Shown one piece after another: positions 51,501-60,512 of a stretch of DNA of 64,000 nucleotides. The first letter of the stretch is position 1. The number at the start of each line of letters is the position of its first letter. The stretch is taken from the NCBI RefSeq assembly GCF_013114595.1, contig NZ_VTXE01000003.1, positions 62,001 through 126,000 of the forward strand, read 5' to 3'. The DNA comes from Vibrio sp. 99-8-1. GTDB taxonomy: Bacteria > Pseudomonadota > Gammaproteobacteria > Enterobacterales > Vibrionaceae. Made by a program: the position numbers and the translations under genes. A model generated the notes under the pieces. The model was not told the origin of the DNA, did not search any database, and saw only the letters and a program-made list of their open reading frames with translations.

Positions 51501-54500
51501 TGAACATCTGGTTGGTCATTGACGGCAACAACCGACATTGAAGCAGAAGCCAGTGCAACGCCACCATGATGATCATGCACTTGGTATTGAAAATGCAGTT
51601 GTCCGTTGAAGTCTTTCTCAGGGACTAAAGTAAATGTGCCATCGCCATTATCAAGTATTGAACCATGGTTGACGGTGAGGTTGCTAATAGAGAGTTGGCC
51701 TACGTCATTGCTATCAACATCTGTCGCGTTGGCAAGAAGATCTGCGGAGGTGATTATTTGAGTGGCATCTTCTCTGCCAATATTAAGCTGCACGTCTGCT
51801 GAGACTGTTGGATCATCGTTGGTACCGTGAATTGTGAGAGTGATGGTGTGTTTATCACCACCAGCACTTTGAACTTCATATTGAACTTGCGCGCTTTCAC
51901 CTTGACCCAAATGTTGAACATTGCCATTTGGCACGCTATAAGTCCAATCGCCTGCTTTGCCTATCGTGAGTGTTCCACCATAAGGATCATGAAGAGCATG
52001 GGCATGGCGAGTAGCATGAAAATGGTCTTCTCCAGCATCGGGATCAGCCACATTCAAAACACCGGTCGTAAAGATGGTGTGCTGCGCATCGCCTTGAACG
52101 TGCCTATCTTCGGTGAGGCTTCCTGAATCTATTCCAGAGAACTGAGCAGCATCCCCTGTAGGTATGAGCGTCATATTTGCATCGGTGTGCGTGACGCCAG
52201 TGTGGGCATCTTTTACATCGTACGTAAAGTGAACCTGACCGCTATAGTCTTTATCTGGGGTGAAAGTGTAGGTTCCGTCTTGGTTATCCAATATGGAGCC
52301 GTGGTCAGTACGGAGGTTCTCGATGGTCAATTTACCAGCATCATTACTATCGACGTCCATGCTGTTGGCAAGCAATTCCACTTGTGTAATTGTCTGCGGC
52401 AAGTCTTCTTTACCTGAATTTAGTTGGACCTCACTAGAAACAAACGGGGAATCATTGTCGCCGTGTATCGTAATGACAACGTCATGGGTAGTACCATCGG
52501 CACTTTGGACCGTTATGGTATCAGTCAGCTCTTGTCCGGTATTTAGTGCATCGATTTTTCGTCCTACTGCACTGTTGCCTACATCAGCGTAGTAACTCCA
52601 GTTGCCATCGGTTTGAAGTATCAAACGCCCATATTGCCCGAAGTATTGATAGGCGGGAGCATTGTTGTCAAAATGCGCCTCCCCTGAGTCATGGTCAATA
52701 ATGTCCAATTTTCCGGAGGTATGTATCGAATCATTCCAGAGGTGTGAGATATTTCCACGTTGATAATCAGGCGAACGGTCAGCATAAGTTGACTCATAAA
52801 CGTCTCCTGAATCCATACCAGAGATTTGAGCAGCATCGTTAGTTCCGACAACCGTTATCTCGAGATTCTGAGTAGCACTCGCACCATGCTCATCGGTGAC
52901 GGTAACAGGAATGGTGACCGTTTGAGTTTGACCTTGTGCAAGTGATTGATAGTTGGCGTGTGATGGGTCAAAACGGTAGCTACCATCAGTGTGAAAGGTT
53001 AACCCATCCACAGGGTTTGTGATTGAGTAAGTCAGCGATGCGCCATGGTCGATGTCCTGTCCAACCATTTGTCCTGATAGTAGAGAACCATCCTCTGTGA
53101 CCGATTGATGCTGCGCACTTAGAGTTGGCGCATCATTGGTGCCGTGTATGTTCACTTGTATGGTGAAAGTAGTGCCATCTTGCGATTTCACCACACACTC
53201 ATCAGTGATGGTTTCACCCTGTTTCAGCTCTTGTACTAATGGCTGATGGTCTCTAATGGTATAGGTATAGCGACCGTCTTGCATTAGTAGGATATGACCA
53301 CCGAGTTTGGTGTCATAACCGATGCCTTGATAAGTTTGAGGGCCTAAATTGATATCAAACTGAGCTTCCCCTTTGTCTGGATCAACGATAGCTAATTTGC
53401 CGTCAAAGTGAAGATTGTCATGGGTGTCAATATAATAACGGTCTTCGGTGACACCACCTTGATGATTATCTGTGCTGGCATAGCTAATCTGTGCATTATC
53501 TGGAGTTGGAGTGAGAGTAAGTGAAGCGCTGCTATGAGTCGTCCCTCCATGAGCATCTTTAACATCATAAGTGAAGTGCACTTGGCCGTTGTAGTCTTTG
53601 TCTGGTGTGAAGGTATAAGTGCCATCTTTATTATCAAGGATTGAACCATGGTCGGCATGCAGATTAGCAATGCTCAGCTTGCCTAAATCATTGTGGTCAA
53701 CATCAACACTATTGACGAGCAATTCCTCTTGAGTAAGGGTTTGTGGTAAGTCTTCTTTGCCTGTGTTGAGTTGAACGTCACCAGAGACGTAAGGCACGTC
53801 ATTGTCGCCATGAATCGTGATCACAATATCATGAGATGTCCCATCTTTAGTATGTATTGTGATGGTGTCGGTTAGGGTTTCACCCGCACCTAGCTTGTCA
53901 ATCGTAGAGCCCACGGTTGTGCTAGCCCCTTTCTGTTGCCAATCCGTTTGACCAGCAGCGACAGCGTATTCCCAGTGCCCATCACTTCGCAGTAATAAAT
54001 GCCCATATTGACCATGATAAGAGTAGACACCACCCTTGGTATCGAACGTTGCTTCATTCGTATCTGGGTCCACAATAGATAACTGACCTGAAGTCGTTAG
54101 TGCATCATGGCTAATTTTCGCCATGCCCGGTTGAGCATAGTCAGGTGACATATTTTGCCCTGCTTGGTTCTCTGCTACATCGCCAGTATCAACGCCTGCA
54201 ACCTTAGCGGCATCATTAGTGCCGGTAATCACAATCTCTAGGTTCTGTGTTGCACTGACACCATGTTCATCGGTCACCGTCACAGGAATAGTCAGGGTTT
54301 GAGTTTGACCTTGTGCAAGTGCCTGATAGCTTGCGTGGGAGGGGTCAAAACTGTAGCTACCATCAGTATTAAAGGTTAACCCATCGACGGCATTAGGGAT
54401 TGAGTACGTCAGTACTGCGCCATGATCAATGTCATGCCCAACCATTTGCCCTGTTAGTTTTGCTCCATCTTCATTGACTGTTTGGCTCTGTACTTGAAGC

Positions 54501-55852
54501 GTTGGTCCATCATTGGTACCTGACACAGTAATCTTGATGGAATGCGTAGTGCCATCGGCTGATTGAATGGTGAACACGTCTTGAGGGTGTTCGGAGACGT
54601 TAAGTTGCTGAACATGAGGGCTGTTATTGTCCAAAATATAATGCCATGAACCGTCTTTATCAAAGTCGAGGTGACCAAACTGACCAGTGATTTGATCAGC
54701 GATAAAGTGGTCTTGGTTGGCATCAGGATCATTGATGGAAAGCTGGCCGCTGACGCTAACTTGATGATCTTCTACCACGTTGCCAGTACCACCAGTAATG
54801 ATCGCATTATCATCACTGCCGCCAATCGACATATTCAGCACTTGCGCAGTGCCATCTTTGGTATGGACGGTAAAGGATTCGTGCAGTGCGTTATGGTTGG
54901 TTAATGCTTGGATATTGCTTTGCGAGTTGTTGACTTGGTATTGCCAATGGCCGTCAGCGTTTATTGTTAAAGTACCGTATTGACCAGTTATGGTTTCGGC
55001 TTGTAGCCCACTTTCACCATGATCTGGATCGACAACATCGATTTTTCCGGATGTACTAATCAAACCATGAGAGTCAATGTTATGGTCTTCGGTGACTTGA
55101 CCATGTAGATCGCCGCTAATGGTTGGTGATTCTTGTTTACCTTGCACTGGGATTTGAATGATGACACTCGAGCCATTAGAGAGATGCAGTATGAATGTAT
55201 CGGTCCCAGGTTCTTGTTTTTTCAATAAAATATACGCTGGAGCTTTAGGATCTAGGGTGAAGGTATATTTACCCGTAACATCAACATGAAGCGAGCCATA
55301 TTTCCCTTTGAATGTTTCGTCAATATAAGTAACAGTAGGTTGAGCTGTGACTTGGCTTTGGGGGGAGACTGTTTTTGATACAGTCTTTGCTGGTAGAAGA
55401 GCAGATGTTTCTGAGCTCTGTCCCCAAAAGTAGTGGATAATAGGATGAAGCTTTGTCGATAAATGGTGAGAGGAATGAAGGTCTGTACTCTGCTTCTCAT
55501 TGTTGTCATCAATTTGTGAAGCGGTGTGAGACTGAAGGTTGGCATTTGACGGAGTTATTATATTCCCCACGACAGGGCTTCTTCTCTTTAGTTGATTGTT
55601 GTTTGTACTGGATGCAGCTATATTGTTATGTACTACTGCATCACTATTATCTTCATTGATGATGAGTTCTTCGCTGGGTTTATCGAAGGATAATGATGGC
55701 AGAATCATGACAAGTTCACTAGGCATTGGAACCTTAAGGTTGACCTGAGAAAACAAGCGAACCTTTTTTATTGATTTAGAGTGTATTTTAGGTTCTGAGT
55801 TACCTTTTACAGTAGTAATTGATTTATGGTCTTTTTTATCTTTAGTAGCCAT
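48596..55852 (-). CDS. Giant VCBS/cadherin-like repeat adhesin, probable type I substrate
   Basis: 2418 aa from ATG 55852, which has AAGGA before it. No signal peptide, as expected for type I secretion. A Lys/Ser/Asn-rich N-terminal region (about 1-160) leads into about 17-19 VCBS and cadherin-like repeats (about 165-2260). Typical units are 'GQYGTLTINADGHWQY', 'HGSILDNKDGTYTFTPDKDY' and 'TDEHGASATQNLEI'. A proline run (about 2277-2285) precedes an acidic, His/Asp-rich tail of about 135 residues that may hold the secretion signal. I find no glycine-rich RTX nonapeptide block. Such proteins mediate surface attachment and biofilm. It is convergent with the type I operon and apparently secreted by it. 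Repeats may vary in number. Confidence 0.85.
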   Translation of the reverse strand: MATKDKKDHKSITTVKGNSEPKIHSKSIKKVRLFSQVNLKVPMPSELVMILPSLSFDKPSEELIINEDNSDAVVHNNIAASSTNNNQLKRRSPVVGNIITPSNANLQSHTASQIDDNNEKQSTDLHSSHHLSTKLHPIIHYFWGQSSETSALLPAKTVSKTVSPQSQVTAQPTVTYIDETFKGKYGSLHVDVTGKYTFTLDPKAPAYILLKKQEPGTDTFILHLSNGSSVIIQIPVQGKQESPTISGDLHGQVTEDHNIDSHGLISTSGKIDVVDPDHGESGLQAETITGQYGTLTINADGHWQYQVNNSQSNIQALTNHNALHESFTVHTKDGTAQVLNMSIGGSDDNAIITGGTGNVVEDHQVSVSGQLSINDPDANQDHFIADQITGQFGHLDFDKDGSWHYILDNNSPHVQQLNVSEHPQDVFTIQSADGTTHSIKITVSGTNDGPTLQVQSQTVNEDGAKLTGQMVGHDIDHGAVLTYSIPNAVDGLTFNTDGSYSFDPSHASYQALAQGQTQTLTIPVTVTDEHGVSATQNLEIVITGTNDAAKVAGVDTGDVAENQAGQNMSPDYAQPGMAKISHDALTTSGQLSIVDPDTNEATFDTKGGVYSYHGQYGHLLLRSDGHWEYAVAAGQTDWQQKGASTTVGSTIDKLGAGETLTDTITIHTKDGTSHDIVITIHGDNDVPYVSGDVQLNTGKEDLPQTLTQEELLVNSVDVDHNDLGKLSIANLHADHGSILDNKDGTYTFTPDKDYNGQVHFTYDVKDAHGGTTHSSASLTLTPTPDNAQISYASTDNHQGGVTEDRYYIDTHDNLHFDGKLAIVDPDKGEAQFDINLGPQTYQGIGYDTKLGGHILLMQDGRYTYTIRDHQPLVQELKQGETITDECVVKSQDGTTFTIQVNIHGTNDAPTLSAQHQSVTEDGSLLSGQMVGQDIDHGASLTYSITNPVDGLTFHTDGSYRFDPSHANYQSLAQGQTQTVTIPVTVTDEHGASATQNLEITVVGTNDAAQISGMDSGDVYESTYADRSPDYQRGNISHLWNDSIHTSGKLDIIDHDSGEAHFDNNAPAYQYFGQYGRLILQTDGNWSYYADVGNSAVGRKIDALNTGQELTDTITVQSADGTTHDVVITIHGDNDSPFVSSEVQLNSGKEDLPQTITQVELLANSMDVDSNDAGKLTIENLRTDHGSILDNQDGTYTFTPDKDYSGQVHFTYDVKDAHTGVTHTDANMTLIPTGDAAQFSGIDSGSLTEDRHVQGDAQHTIFTTGVLNVADPDAGEDHFHATRHAHALHDPYGGTLTIGKAGDWTYSVPNGNVQHLGQGESAQVQYEVQSAGGDKHTITLTIHGTNDDPTVSADVQLNIGREDATQIITSADLLANATDVDSNDVGQLSISNLTVNHGSILDNGDGTFTLVPEKDFNGQLHFQYQVHDHHGGVALASASMSVVAVNDQPDVQPLTDSVKEDSTSHHLVDLLTGATDKEGDALSVSQIRYSVDGSTATTALPDGFALGPDGHSLTIDATHSAFQHLSAGQTQKVVVNYLVDDGHGGQTPQSATLTIEGADDKAVLTSNVIQMTESQALTSKTSTYHGQLQLTDMDTGDNTEFVFSGRYMGQGYAPGYLYIWPDGSYEFSLQMATNRHASDLVNSLHQGETMEVPYQVRTSDGQKLTVIIKIIGEDDQARIAVGQYSSLNNHAYEDNLSPGSTRNQVWSGGNLHIIDPDHGQAGFVAQSFDTPEGGHFSINVRGGWQYTIDNAKLQHLGEGQSYQKTFTVESIDGTAHRDITVTVHGTNDTPVVTSSVTLSQGTEDTSVILKASDLLAHASDVDDNTQLTVQHLTADHGQIVDNHDGTFTFTPEQDYHGQVHFTYDVKDEHGASVSTSATMNLAAVNDAATFTGYTGSITEDTSLHHNLHISGASTIQDALTCNGHLVVSDADGQGEAALDLNGQHHLTQSGTYGQFVINSSGTWVYAADNNNVAVQDLDNGQTLTDHMEMTSKDGTKHSITVTINGTTDKPVLHSLSDSGVQHSGSIEGNLLSGVGTHEGASGAATDTDSNAHLMLQDIQIKDPASGYVTVTPGHPHTMAGVGTLTIEANGHYTFTPEAGFTGKVPSMIYRVGDDGGNPIGDSSQNILTLEVTPAAPITPTLVAAPQITGGAGHQDLHASLGTPPQHQTGGSQHNGWGIFGSGGHIVTSLHGQFGTLHVDPHTGHLDYDYSTSSGVIKTHSGGSYGSGTDETDSFVLTLDGAQNSQIAVHLHLHSQSIHGNSGHHIDVTTLTGMDVSPLAPPPPPPPISTQADEPMDSDSLDVDLTSLSGGDIDNEAHLVQQEHHSSHEAPQHGAAAYLSALGIEPTQTFGEASQQSVLPDDIDIVLADDSQPVDSLHLDADNAAELSHQVGSQDDKHDDLINPDEHHDQGNPSSFIDPY

Positions 55853-56205
55853 TGACGTTCCTTGTCTAGATTTACACAATCACCCTTTCAGTAAACTATA
55901 GAATTCAATATTTTGCCACTTTAACTAACTGGGCCGGTTGATCTTTCAAATATAAATTCTGTTCAATCAAATAACGTTTGAACAAAGCATGAGGCGAGTA
56001 ACATAGTTATTCAATGTCAGCGACTCATAACACTGCTCAGGACGCTTTTAGATGAGCCCTTCGGGCTGCGTTTGTTGGCATTTTCTACTACGTTATCGCC
56101 TGTTGGTATCGATGACTACACGGCGCAGACCCTGACTAATCCCACGCTGATTTGATACAGATGTATGCGGCTAGTTTTTTGAAGGTCTCAGAAATCAAGC
56201 CGCCG
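55853..56205. other. Upstream region of adhesin gene
   Basis: Contains an inverted repeat GTTCAA-N11-TTGAAC (55961-55983), about 110 bp before the adhesin start, a possible regulator site, and a small AGCCC/GGGCT hairpin (56055-56067) that may end the LysR transcript. No gene recognised. Confidence 0.4.
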
Positions 56206-57135
56206 TCAGCTCAACTTTGACTCATTACTCCTTTGCTGAACCCGAGTGATTTCGTCGTTAACCCAATGTAGCAACTGCTTTGTCGCTTTAGACAAAATCT
56301 GGTTTTGTCGCACGACATAACCAAGGCTAGTGGTAGAGAAATCGGTTAATGGAGTGACCTTAGAATGTAAATGTCGCTTGGTTGAGATAGCAAATTCAGG
56401 AATGATGGCAACGCCAAACCCAGCTTCAGCCCAGTCGATTTGAGCATCCACACTGCCAACTTCCATCACTCTATAATTGGGTAAGTTAAGGCTTGGCAAG
56501 GCATCATCAATAAAGTCGCGAGTTCGTGTATCGTGTCCGAGTAAGATAAGGGTGAGCTCTTGTTCAGTTTCTCTATCTAAGGGGGTATCTCCTTCTATTT
56601 GGCTATCGTTCTGCCATGCGCCAAAGTCATCTCCCAGCGCACACCAAGTAATTTTTTGTAGCTCTGTAAAGTGCAGAGGTTCACTCTGTTTTTGAGAGAT
56701 AACAAAACCAAGATCCGCCTGAGCGCTTTTCACTAAACCTGAAGCCTGAGAAGAGGTGGTATTTAATAAAGTGAAATCTATTCCCGGATATTGCGCCTTG
56801 AATAGCTGAAATGGCCGAATCAACAAGACACGGGAGATGATGTCGCTAACCGCAATGGTTAATGTGCCGCGGCTAAGATCACTGATGGCATTAATGTCAG
56901 CCTGACAGATCTGTAACTCTAGCAAAGTTGTTTTACTGCTTTCTAACAACCGTTCACCCGCTTGAGTTAACCGAAAAGGACTTCTCTCAACTAACTTTGC
57001 TTTTGTGGCTTGCTCTAACTGTTTTAAGTGCAAGCTGACATTAGGTTGAGTCATATGCAGCGCGTTGGCGGCTTTTCCAAAATGTTTACATTCAGCCAAT
57101 GTTACGAAGGTTTTTAACCAATGAATATCAAGCAT
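56206..57135 (-). CDS. LysR-family regulator divergent from PurA paralogue
   Basis: 309 aa. The N-terminal HTH (4-62) reads 'WLKTFVTLAECKHFGKAANAL' then 'TQPNVSLHLKQLE'; a two-lobed effector domain spans about 90-295. It is divergent from the PurA-like gene with 122 bp between starts. That interval has an inverted repeat CGATA-N17-TATCG (57154-57180) that could be its operator. The layout suggests that this LysR protein controls the neighbour. The effector is unknown. Confidence 0.85.
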   Translation of the reverse strand: MLDIHWLKTFVTLAECKHFGKAANALHMTQPNVSLHLKQLEQATKAKLVERSPFRLTQAGERLLESSKTTLLELQICQADINAISDLSRGTLTIAVSDIISRVLLIRPFQLFKAQYPGIDFTLLNTTSSQASGLVKSAQADLGFVISQKQSEPLHFTELQKITWCALGDDFGAWQNDSQIEGDTPLDRETEQELTLILLGHDTRTRDFIDDALPSLNLPNYRVMEVGSVDAQIDWAEAGFGVAIIPEFAISTKRHLHSKVTPLTDFSTTSLGYVVRQNQILSKATKQLLHWVNDEITRVQQRSNESKLS

Positions 57136-57257
57136 GGGGGCTCACTTAGCGTTCGATAGTTTGATATGAGTTTCTTATCGGAACAATAATTATAATTAAT
57201 TTCTCTTATTTGGTCGATGAGAATAGCATGTGTTCTTCACTAATCAGGAGAAAAATT

Positions 57258-58517
57258 ATGTCGTCTATTGTTGTTGTGGGAGCTAATTGGGGTGATGAAG
57301 GTAAGGGTCGAATCGTGGATTTTTTGGCCTCTGATGCATCTGCAAGTATTCGTTTTCAAGGCGGAAATAACGCCGGTCACACAGTAGTCAATGATTTTGG
57401 CACTTTTAAACTGCACCAGTTACCAAGTGGCATTTTTAATCCAGATTGTCTTGCAGTTCTTGGCCCTGGCATGGTGATCAGCCCAGCCGCTCTTACCGAA
57501 GAGATAGCGGAACTACAAGCGGCCAATGTAGATATTAAGCTGTCTATTTCTGATCGTGCAACATTATGTCTACCTCTGCATGCTCTTGAAGATACCTTAG
57601 AAGAAACACGTTTGGGTGATGCCGCTTATGGCTCAACACGACAAGGTATTGCGCCTGCTTACGGCGACCGCGTTATGAAAAAAGGCATTCTAGTTGGTTG
57701 GTTGAACCAACCTGAGATTTTAGAGCAGCGTATACAGTTCTTGTTAGATTGGAAAATGCCGCAGCTAAAAGCCTTATATCCAGAGTGCGACTTTAACCAG
57801 AGTGCCGCAGAAATGACGGAATGGCTGTTAGAGGTGACAAAAGCGTGGCGTCCATTTATCTGTAACGTGACACAGCCACTTAAGGCGCTGCAATCACAAG
57901 ATGCAAGTTTGCTCTTTGAAGCTCAATTAGGCGCAGGACGTGACCTTGTATATGGTGAGTATCCTTGGACAACATCCTCTAATGTGACGGCGGCTTATGC
58001 GGGAATCGGTTCTGGTTTACCGGCTCTTCGTCCAGAGCGCATTATTGCAGTTGCAAAATCATTTAGCTCTTCTGTTGGGACAGGCACCTTAGTTACGGCG
58101 ATGGAAGAACAAGACAACTTCCGCGAAAGCGCTAATGAGTATGGTGCCGTGACGGGGCGCCCACGGGATATGGGATATTTTGATGCGGTCGCAACCCGAA
58201 ATGGTGTTGAACTTCAGGCGGCAACGGAGATTGCTCTGACTAAAATTGATTGCCTGTCGGGTTTGTCCGAGCTGAAGATTTGTGTCTCATATGCTGGTGA
58301 ACACAGTGAAAATCCAATATGGCCGCAGACTGAAGGGCTAAAACCTGTTTATGAAAATATGAAAGGGTGGGATGAAGACATCACCAACTGCCGGACTTTT
58401 GAAAGCTTGCCTAAAGCAGCTCAAGACTATGTGACTCGTATCGAAGAGCTAATGGGTGTGCCAGTTATCATGGTATCGGTAGGCCCAGAACGTGACCAAA
58501 TGATCATTCGTAAATAG
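57258..58517 (+). CDS. Adenylosuccinate synthetase paralogue (PurA-like)
   Basis: 419 aa from ATG 57258 (AGGAG before). The N-terminus reads 'VGANWGDEGKGRIVDFL' with the P-loop and Asp13, and 'GGNNAGHTVV' with His41, both catalytic positions of E. coli PurA. The IMP-loop region 'TRQGIAPAYGDRV' is recognisable. The later loop differs: PurA's GVGAGPFPTEL is 'SSSVGTGTLVTAM' here, and the aspartate loop GRRR reads 'GRPRD'. So this is probably a paralogue with altered amino-acid or nucleotide preference rather than the housekeeping purA. Asp13 argues against a phage PurZ type. It is paired with a divergent LysR gene. Confidence 0.8.
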   Translation: MSSIVVVGANWGDEGKGRIVDFLASDASASIRFQGGNNAGHTVVNDFGTFKLHQLPSGIFNPDCLAVLGPGMVISPAALTEEIAELQAANVDIKLSISDRATLCLPLHALEDTLEETRLGDAAYGSTRQGIAPAYGDRVMKKGILVGWLNQPEILEQRIQFLLDWKMPQLKALYPECDFNQSAAEMTEWLLEVTKAWRPFICNVTQPLKALQSQDASLLFEAQLGAGRDLVYGEYPWTTSSNVTAAYAGIGSGLPALRPERIIAVAKSFSSSVGTGTLVTAMEEQDNFRESANEYGAVTGRPRDMGYFDAVATRNGVELQAATEIALTKIDCLSGLSELKICVSYAGEHSENPIWPQTEGLKPVYENMKGWDEDITNCRTFESLPKAAQDYVTRIEELMGVPVIMVSVGPERDQMIIRK

Positions 58518-58599
58518 TTAGATCGAGCATTTATCGACCATGACAAAGCGCTGACAAACGTTGTGTCGGGCGGATTGTAGTCAGATTCTGGCTAGAAAG

Positions 58600-58648
58600 A
58601 TGGTTAATGAAAGGACATAAATACAAGTTTATGACATTCATTAACCAT
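58600..58648. repeat. 49-bp nested inverted repeat
   Basis: ATGGTTAATGAA (58600-58611) pairs with TTCATTAACCAT (58637-58648), and inside it CATAAA (58616-58621) with TTTATG (58628-58633). AT-rich, between convergent genes; no U-run. It can form a long hairpin or cruciform. Confidence 0.65.
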
Positions 58649-58677
58649 TTATGAGTTCATCCTAGCTTGCCGTGTGG

Positions 58678-59439
58678 CTAAGACTGTTTGGTGAATCGGA
58701 ACGTTTGCACCTTCTTTTCTTCGCCATTAATAAAGGCATAAGAATCAATAACCCAGATGTTGGCGCTAATCAGTCCAAGTTCAATTCGTGTATCTGAAGC
58801 AGGGATACCAGCATAAACTTCATTATCTGTGCTGTTTGGGTAGAAGTGGTAACGTTGAGAGTCACCCTGTTTTTCACCAGAGAAAGAGATAGATGTGGCG
58901 GTCGCTTCGTTAGTGACCTTTAAGCCGTATCCATCTTTTGCATCATAAGAGAACTTAGCATCCAATAGTTTGTTTTCTGCGGTGGTAATGGTCACTTCGG
59001 CATCAGAAATAGAGGTAAGAGAGCCTGTTGCCTGTAGCTCAGTAAACTCGGACTCAATGTCGACGTTTTGAATATTCACATTCCAGTTGCCAATGAATCG
59101 GTCAATCTCTGCCCATACTTGGGGAGAAGCTTCGGCAGAAGAGCTTCCTACACCAGAAATAGCAACGTTTCGGCTGTCATGGCGAATATTTTCTCTGTTA
59201 TTATTGATATCCGCTCCCGCGCCTGCAACGCCCCCAGCAACACCACCGGCAATCGCTCCTTTCATTGCCAGTTCAGCATCACCAGTTAATGCTCCCATAG
59301 TCAGTCCAAGTAAGGCTCCACCCGCGGCTCCCTGTTTCGTCGCAGCATTTGGATCGTCGCTGGTATTTGGGTTTACACAGCCGACTAATACTGGCAAAGA
59401 GACAGCAGCAGCAATAGCAATACGTTTAAATTTTTTCAT
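58678..59439 (-). CDS. Glycine-zipper lipoprotein
   Basis: 253 aa. The signal peptide has lipobox 'LVGC' (Cys21). Residues about 36-78 form a glycine-zipper-like helix ('GAAGGALLGLTMGALTGD' and 'GAIAGGVAGGVAGAG'), as in outer-membrane SlyB-type or OmpA-glycine-zipper lipoproteins. A beta-rich soluble domain (about 105-250) follows. I cannot name the family of the C-terminal domain. Likely an envelope-associated lipoprotein; monocistronic, convergent with the PurA-like gene. Confidence 0.7.
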   Translation of the reverse strand: MKKFKRIAIAAAVSLPVLVGCVNPNTSDDPNAATKQGAAGGALLGLTMGALTGDAELAMKGAIAGGVAGGVAGAGADINNNRENIRHDSRNVAISGVGSSSAEASPQVWAEIDRFIGNWNVNIQNVDIESEFTELQATGSLTSISDAEVTITTAENKLLDAKFSYDAKDGYGLKVTNEATATSISFSGEKQGDSQRYHFYPNSTDNEVYAGIPASDTRIELGLISANIWVIDSYAFINGEEKKVQTFRFTKQS

Positions 59440-59606
59440 TTTTGGTTTTCCTCATAACATCAATAGCGGCATTGTATCTGCGCAATGTCAGAGGGCATTC
59501 AAAGGAGTTTGCGCAAATCGTTAAGATTGTTACAAGATGTGAATGTGCGGATGTGGGACAGGTACAACCTCTCGTGGAAATTCTAGTTTAGCTTTAGCAT
59601 AGAAAT

Positions 59607-59629
59607 GCCCAAGCTTTATCAACTTGGGC
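59607..59629. terminator. Possible terminator of the GST gene
   Basis: GCCCAAG/CTTGGGC with a 9-nt loop, 76 bp beyond the minus-strand GST stop; no strong U-run. Confidence 0.4.
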
Positions 59630-59704
59630 GCTGTGTCTGATGAAATTGAGCCTACGAGGTTTCTCTTTTACTGGATGACCCTATACAAGATTTCAGCCGA
59701 GCAT

Positions 59705-60352
59705 TTACACCGTTTCCCCAGCTTCATCCTCTTCAACAATATCCGTTTCTTGGCTAGCCTCTATTAGCCATTGTTGCAATGACGTGCTGGCCAAGACCTT
59801 TTGTTGATACGCTTTTGCGCCATCAGACAGTTTAATTCCGTAGGTTTGAAATCGTAGCGCAACAGGTGCAAACATGGCATCGGCGATGGACCATTGACCG
59901 AACAACCAGCCATCTTGGTACTGTTTCATTTGCTCTGACCAAATGGTATCGATACGGGCTATATCCTTTAGCGCTCCGTCGCTAAGTTCAATTTTTCTGC
60001 GAGCACGAATGTTCATTGGCAACTCATTTCTTAAATCGAAAAAGCCTGAGTGCATTTCGGCGGCAATGGCACGAGCTTTCGCTCTTTCCGCGGCACTCAC
60101 GGGCCATGCTTTTCCTTGCAAGTGTTGCTCATTTACGTATTCCAAAATTGCTAGTGAATCCCACACGGTGACATCATCATCCACTAGGGTGGGTACTTTT
60201 GCGGTGGGTGTTATCTTCTCTAATGTTTGGTAGAAATTTTTAGTGAATAGCTTTAGCTTGATCACTTCGATATCTAAATCAAATTGAGAAAAAATTAACC
60301 AAGCGCGAAGTGACCAGCTTGAGTAGTTTTGGTTGCCGATAAACAATTGCAT
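59705..60352 (-). CDS. Glutathione S-transferase
   Basis: 215 aa from ATG 60352, whose GGAGG ribosome-binding site overlaps the discarded upstream ATG (60364). The thioredoxin fold begins 'LFIGNQNYSSWSLRAWLIF' with Ser residues at the glutathione thiol site, the cis-Pro loop is 'TPTAKVPTLVDDD', and 'VWDSLAILEYV' contributes the gamma-glutamyl contacts. The helical domain ends 'WSIADAMFAPVALRF'. It is divergent from a LysR gene, so inducible regulation is plausible. The substrate is unknown. Confidence 0.87.
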   Translation of the reverse strand: MQLFIGNQNYSSWSLRAWLIFSQFDLDIEVIKLKLFTKNFYQTLEKITPTAKVPTLVDDDVTVWDSLAILEYVNEQHLQGKAWPVSAAERAKARAIAAEMHSGFFDLRNELPMNIRARRKIELSDGALKDIARIDTIWSEQMKQYQDGWLFGQWSIADAMFAPVALRFQTYGIKLSDGAKAYQQKVLASTSLQQWLIEASQETDIVEEDEAGETV

Positions 60353-60512
60353 TGAAGCCTCCATGCGGTTTAAATAGTAGTAAGTTATTTAAGAGTAAGT
60401 CATTAGCTTAAAAGTCATTAAATTGTGAATTCACAATATCTGATAGTTTTCTGTTCGACTAATGGATAGTTTTGATGGATTACTTCAACAAAAACGATGG
60501 ATGGAATTGGAT

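Noticed and set aside
57258..58517. Phage-like PurZ (2-aminoadenylosuccinate synthase)
   Set aside because: PurZ enzymes replace Asp13; Asp13 is present here, and no phage genes or Z-genome partners are nearby.
3393..60352. Four GST-like proteins as one recent duplication
   Set aside because: They belong to distinct classes (generic GST, Nu/YghU, zeta/MaiA and another GST) with little similarity, so not a local amplification.
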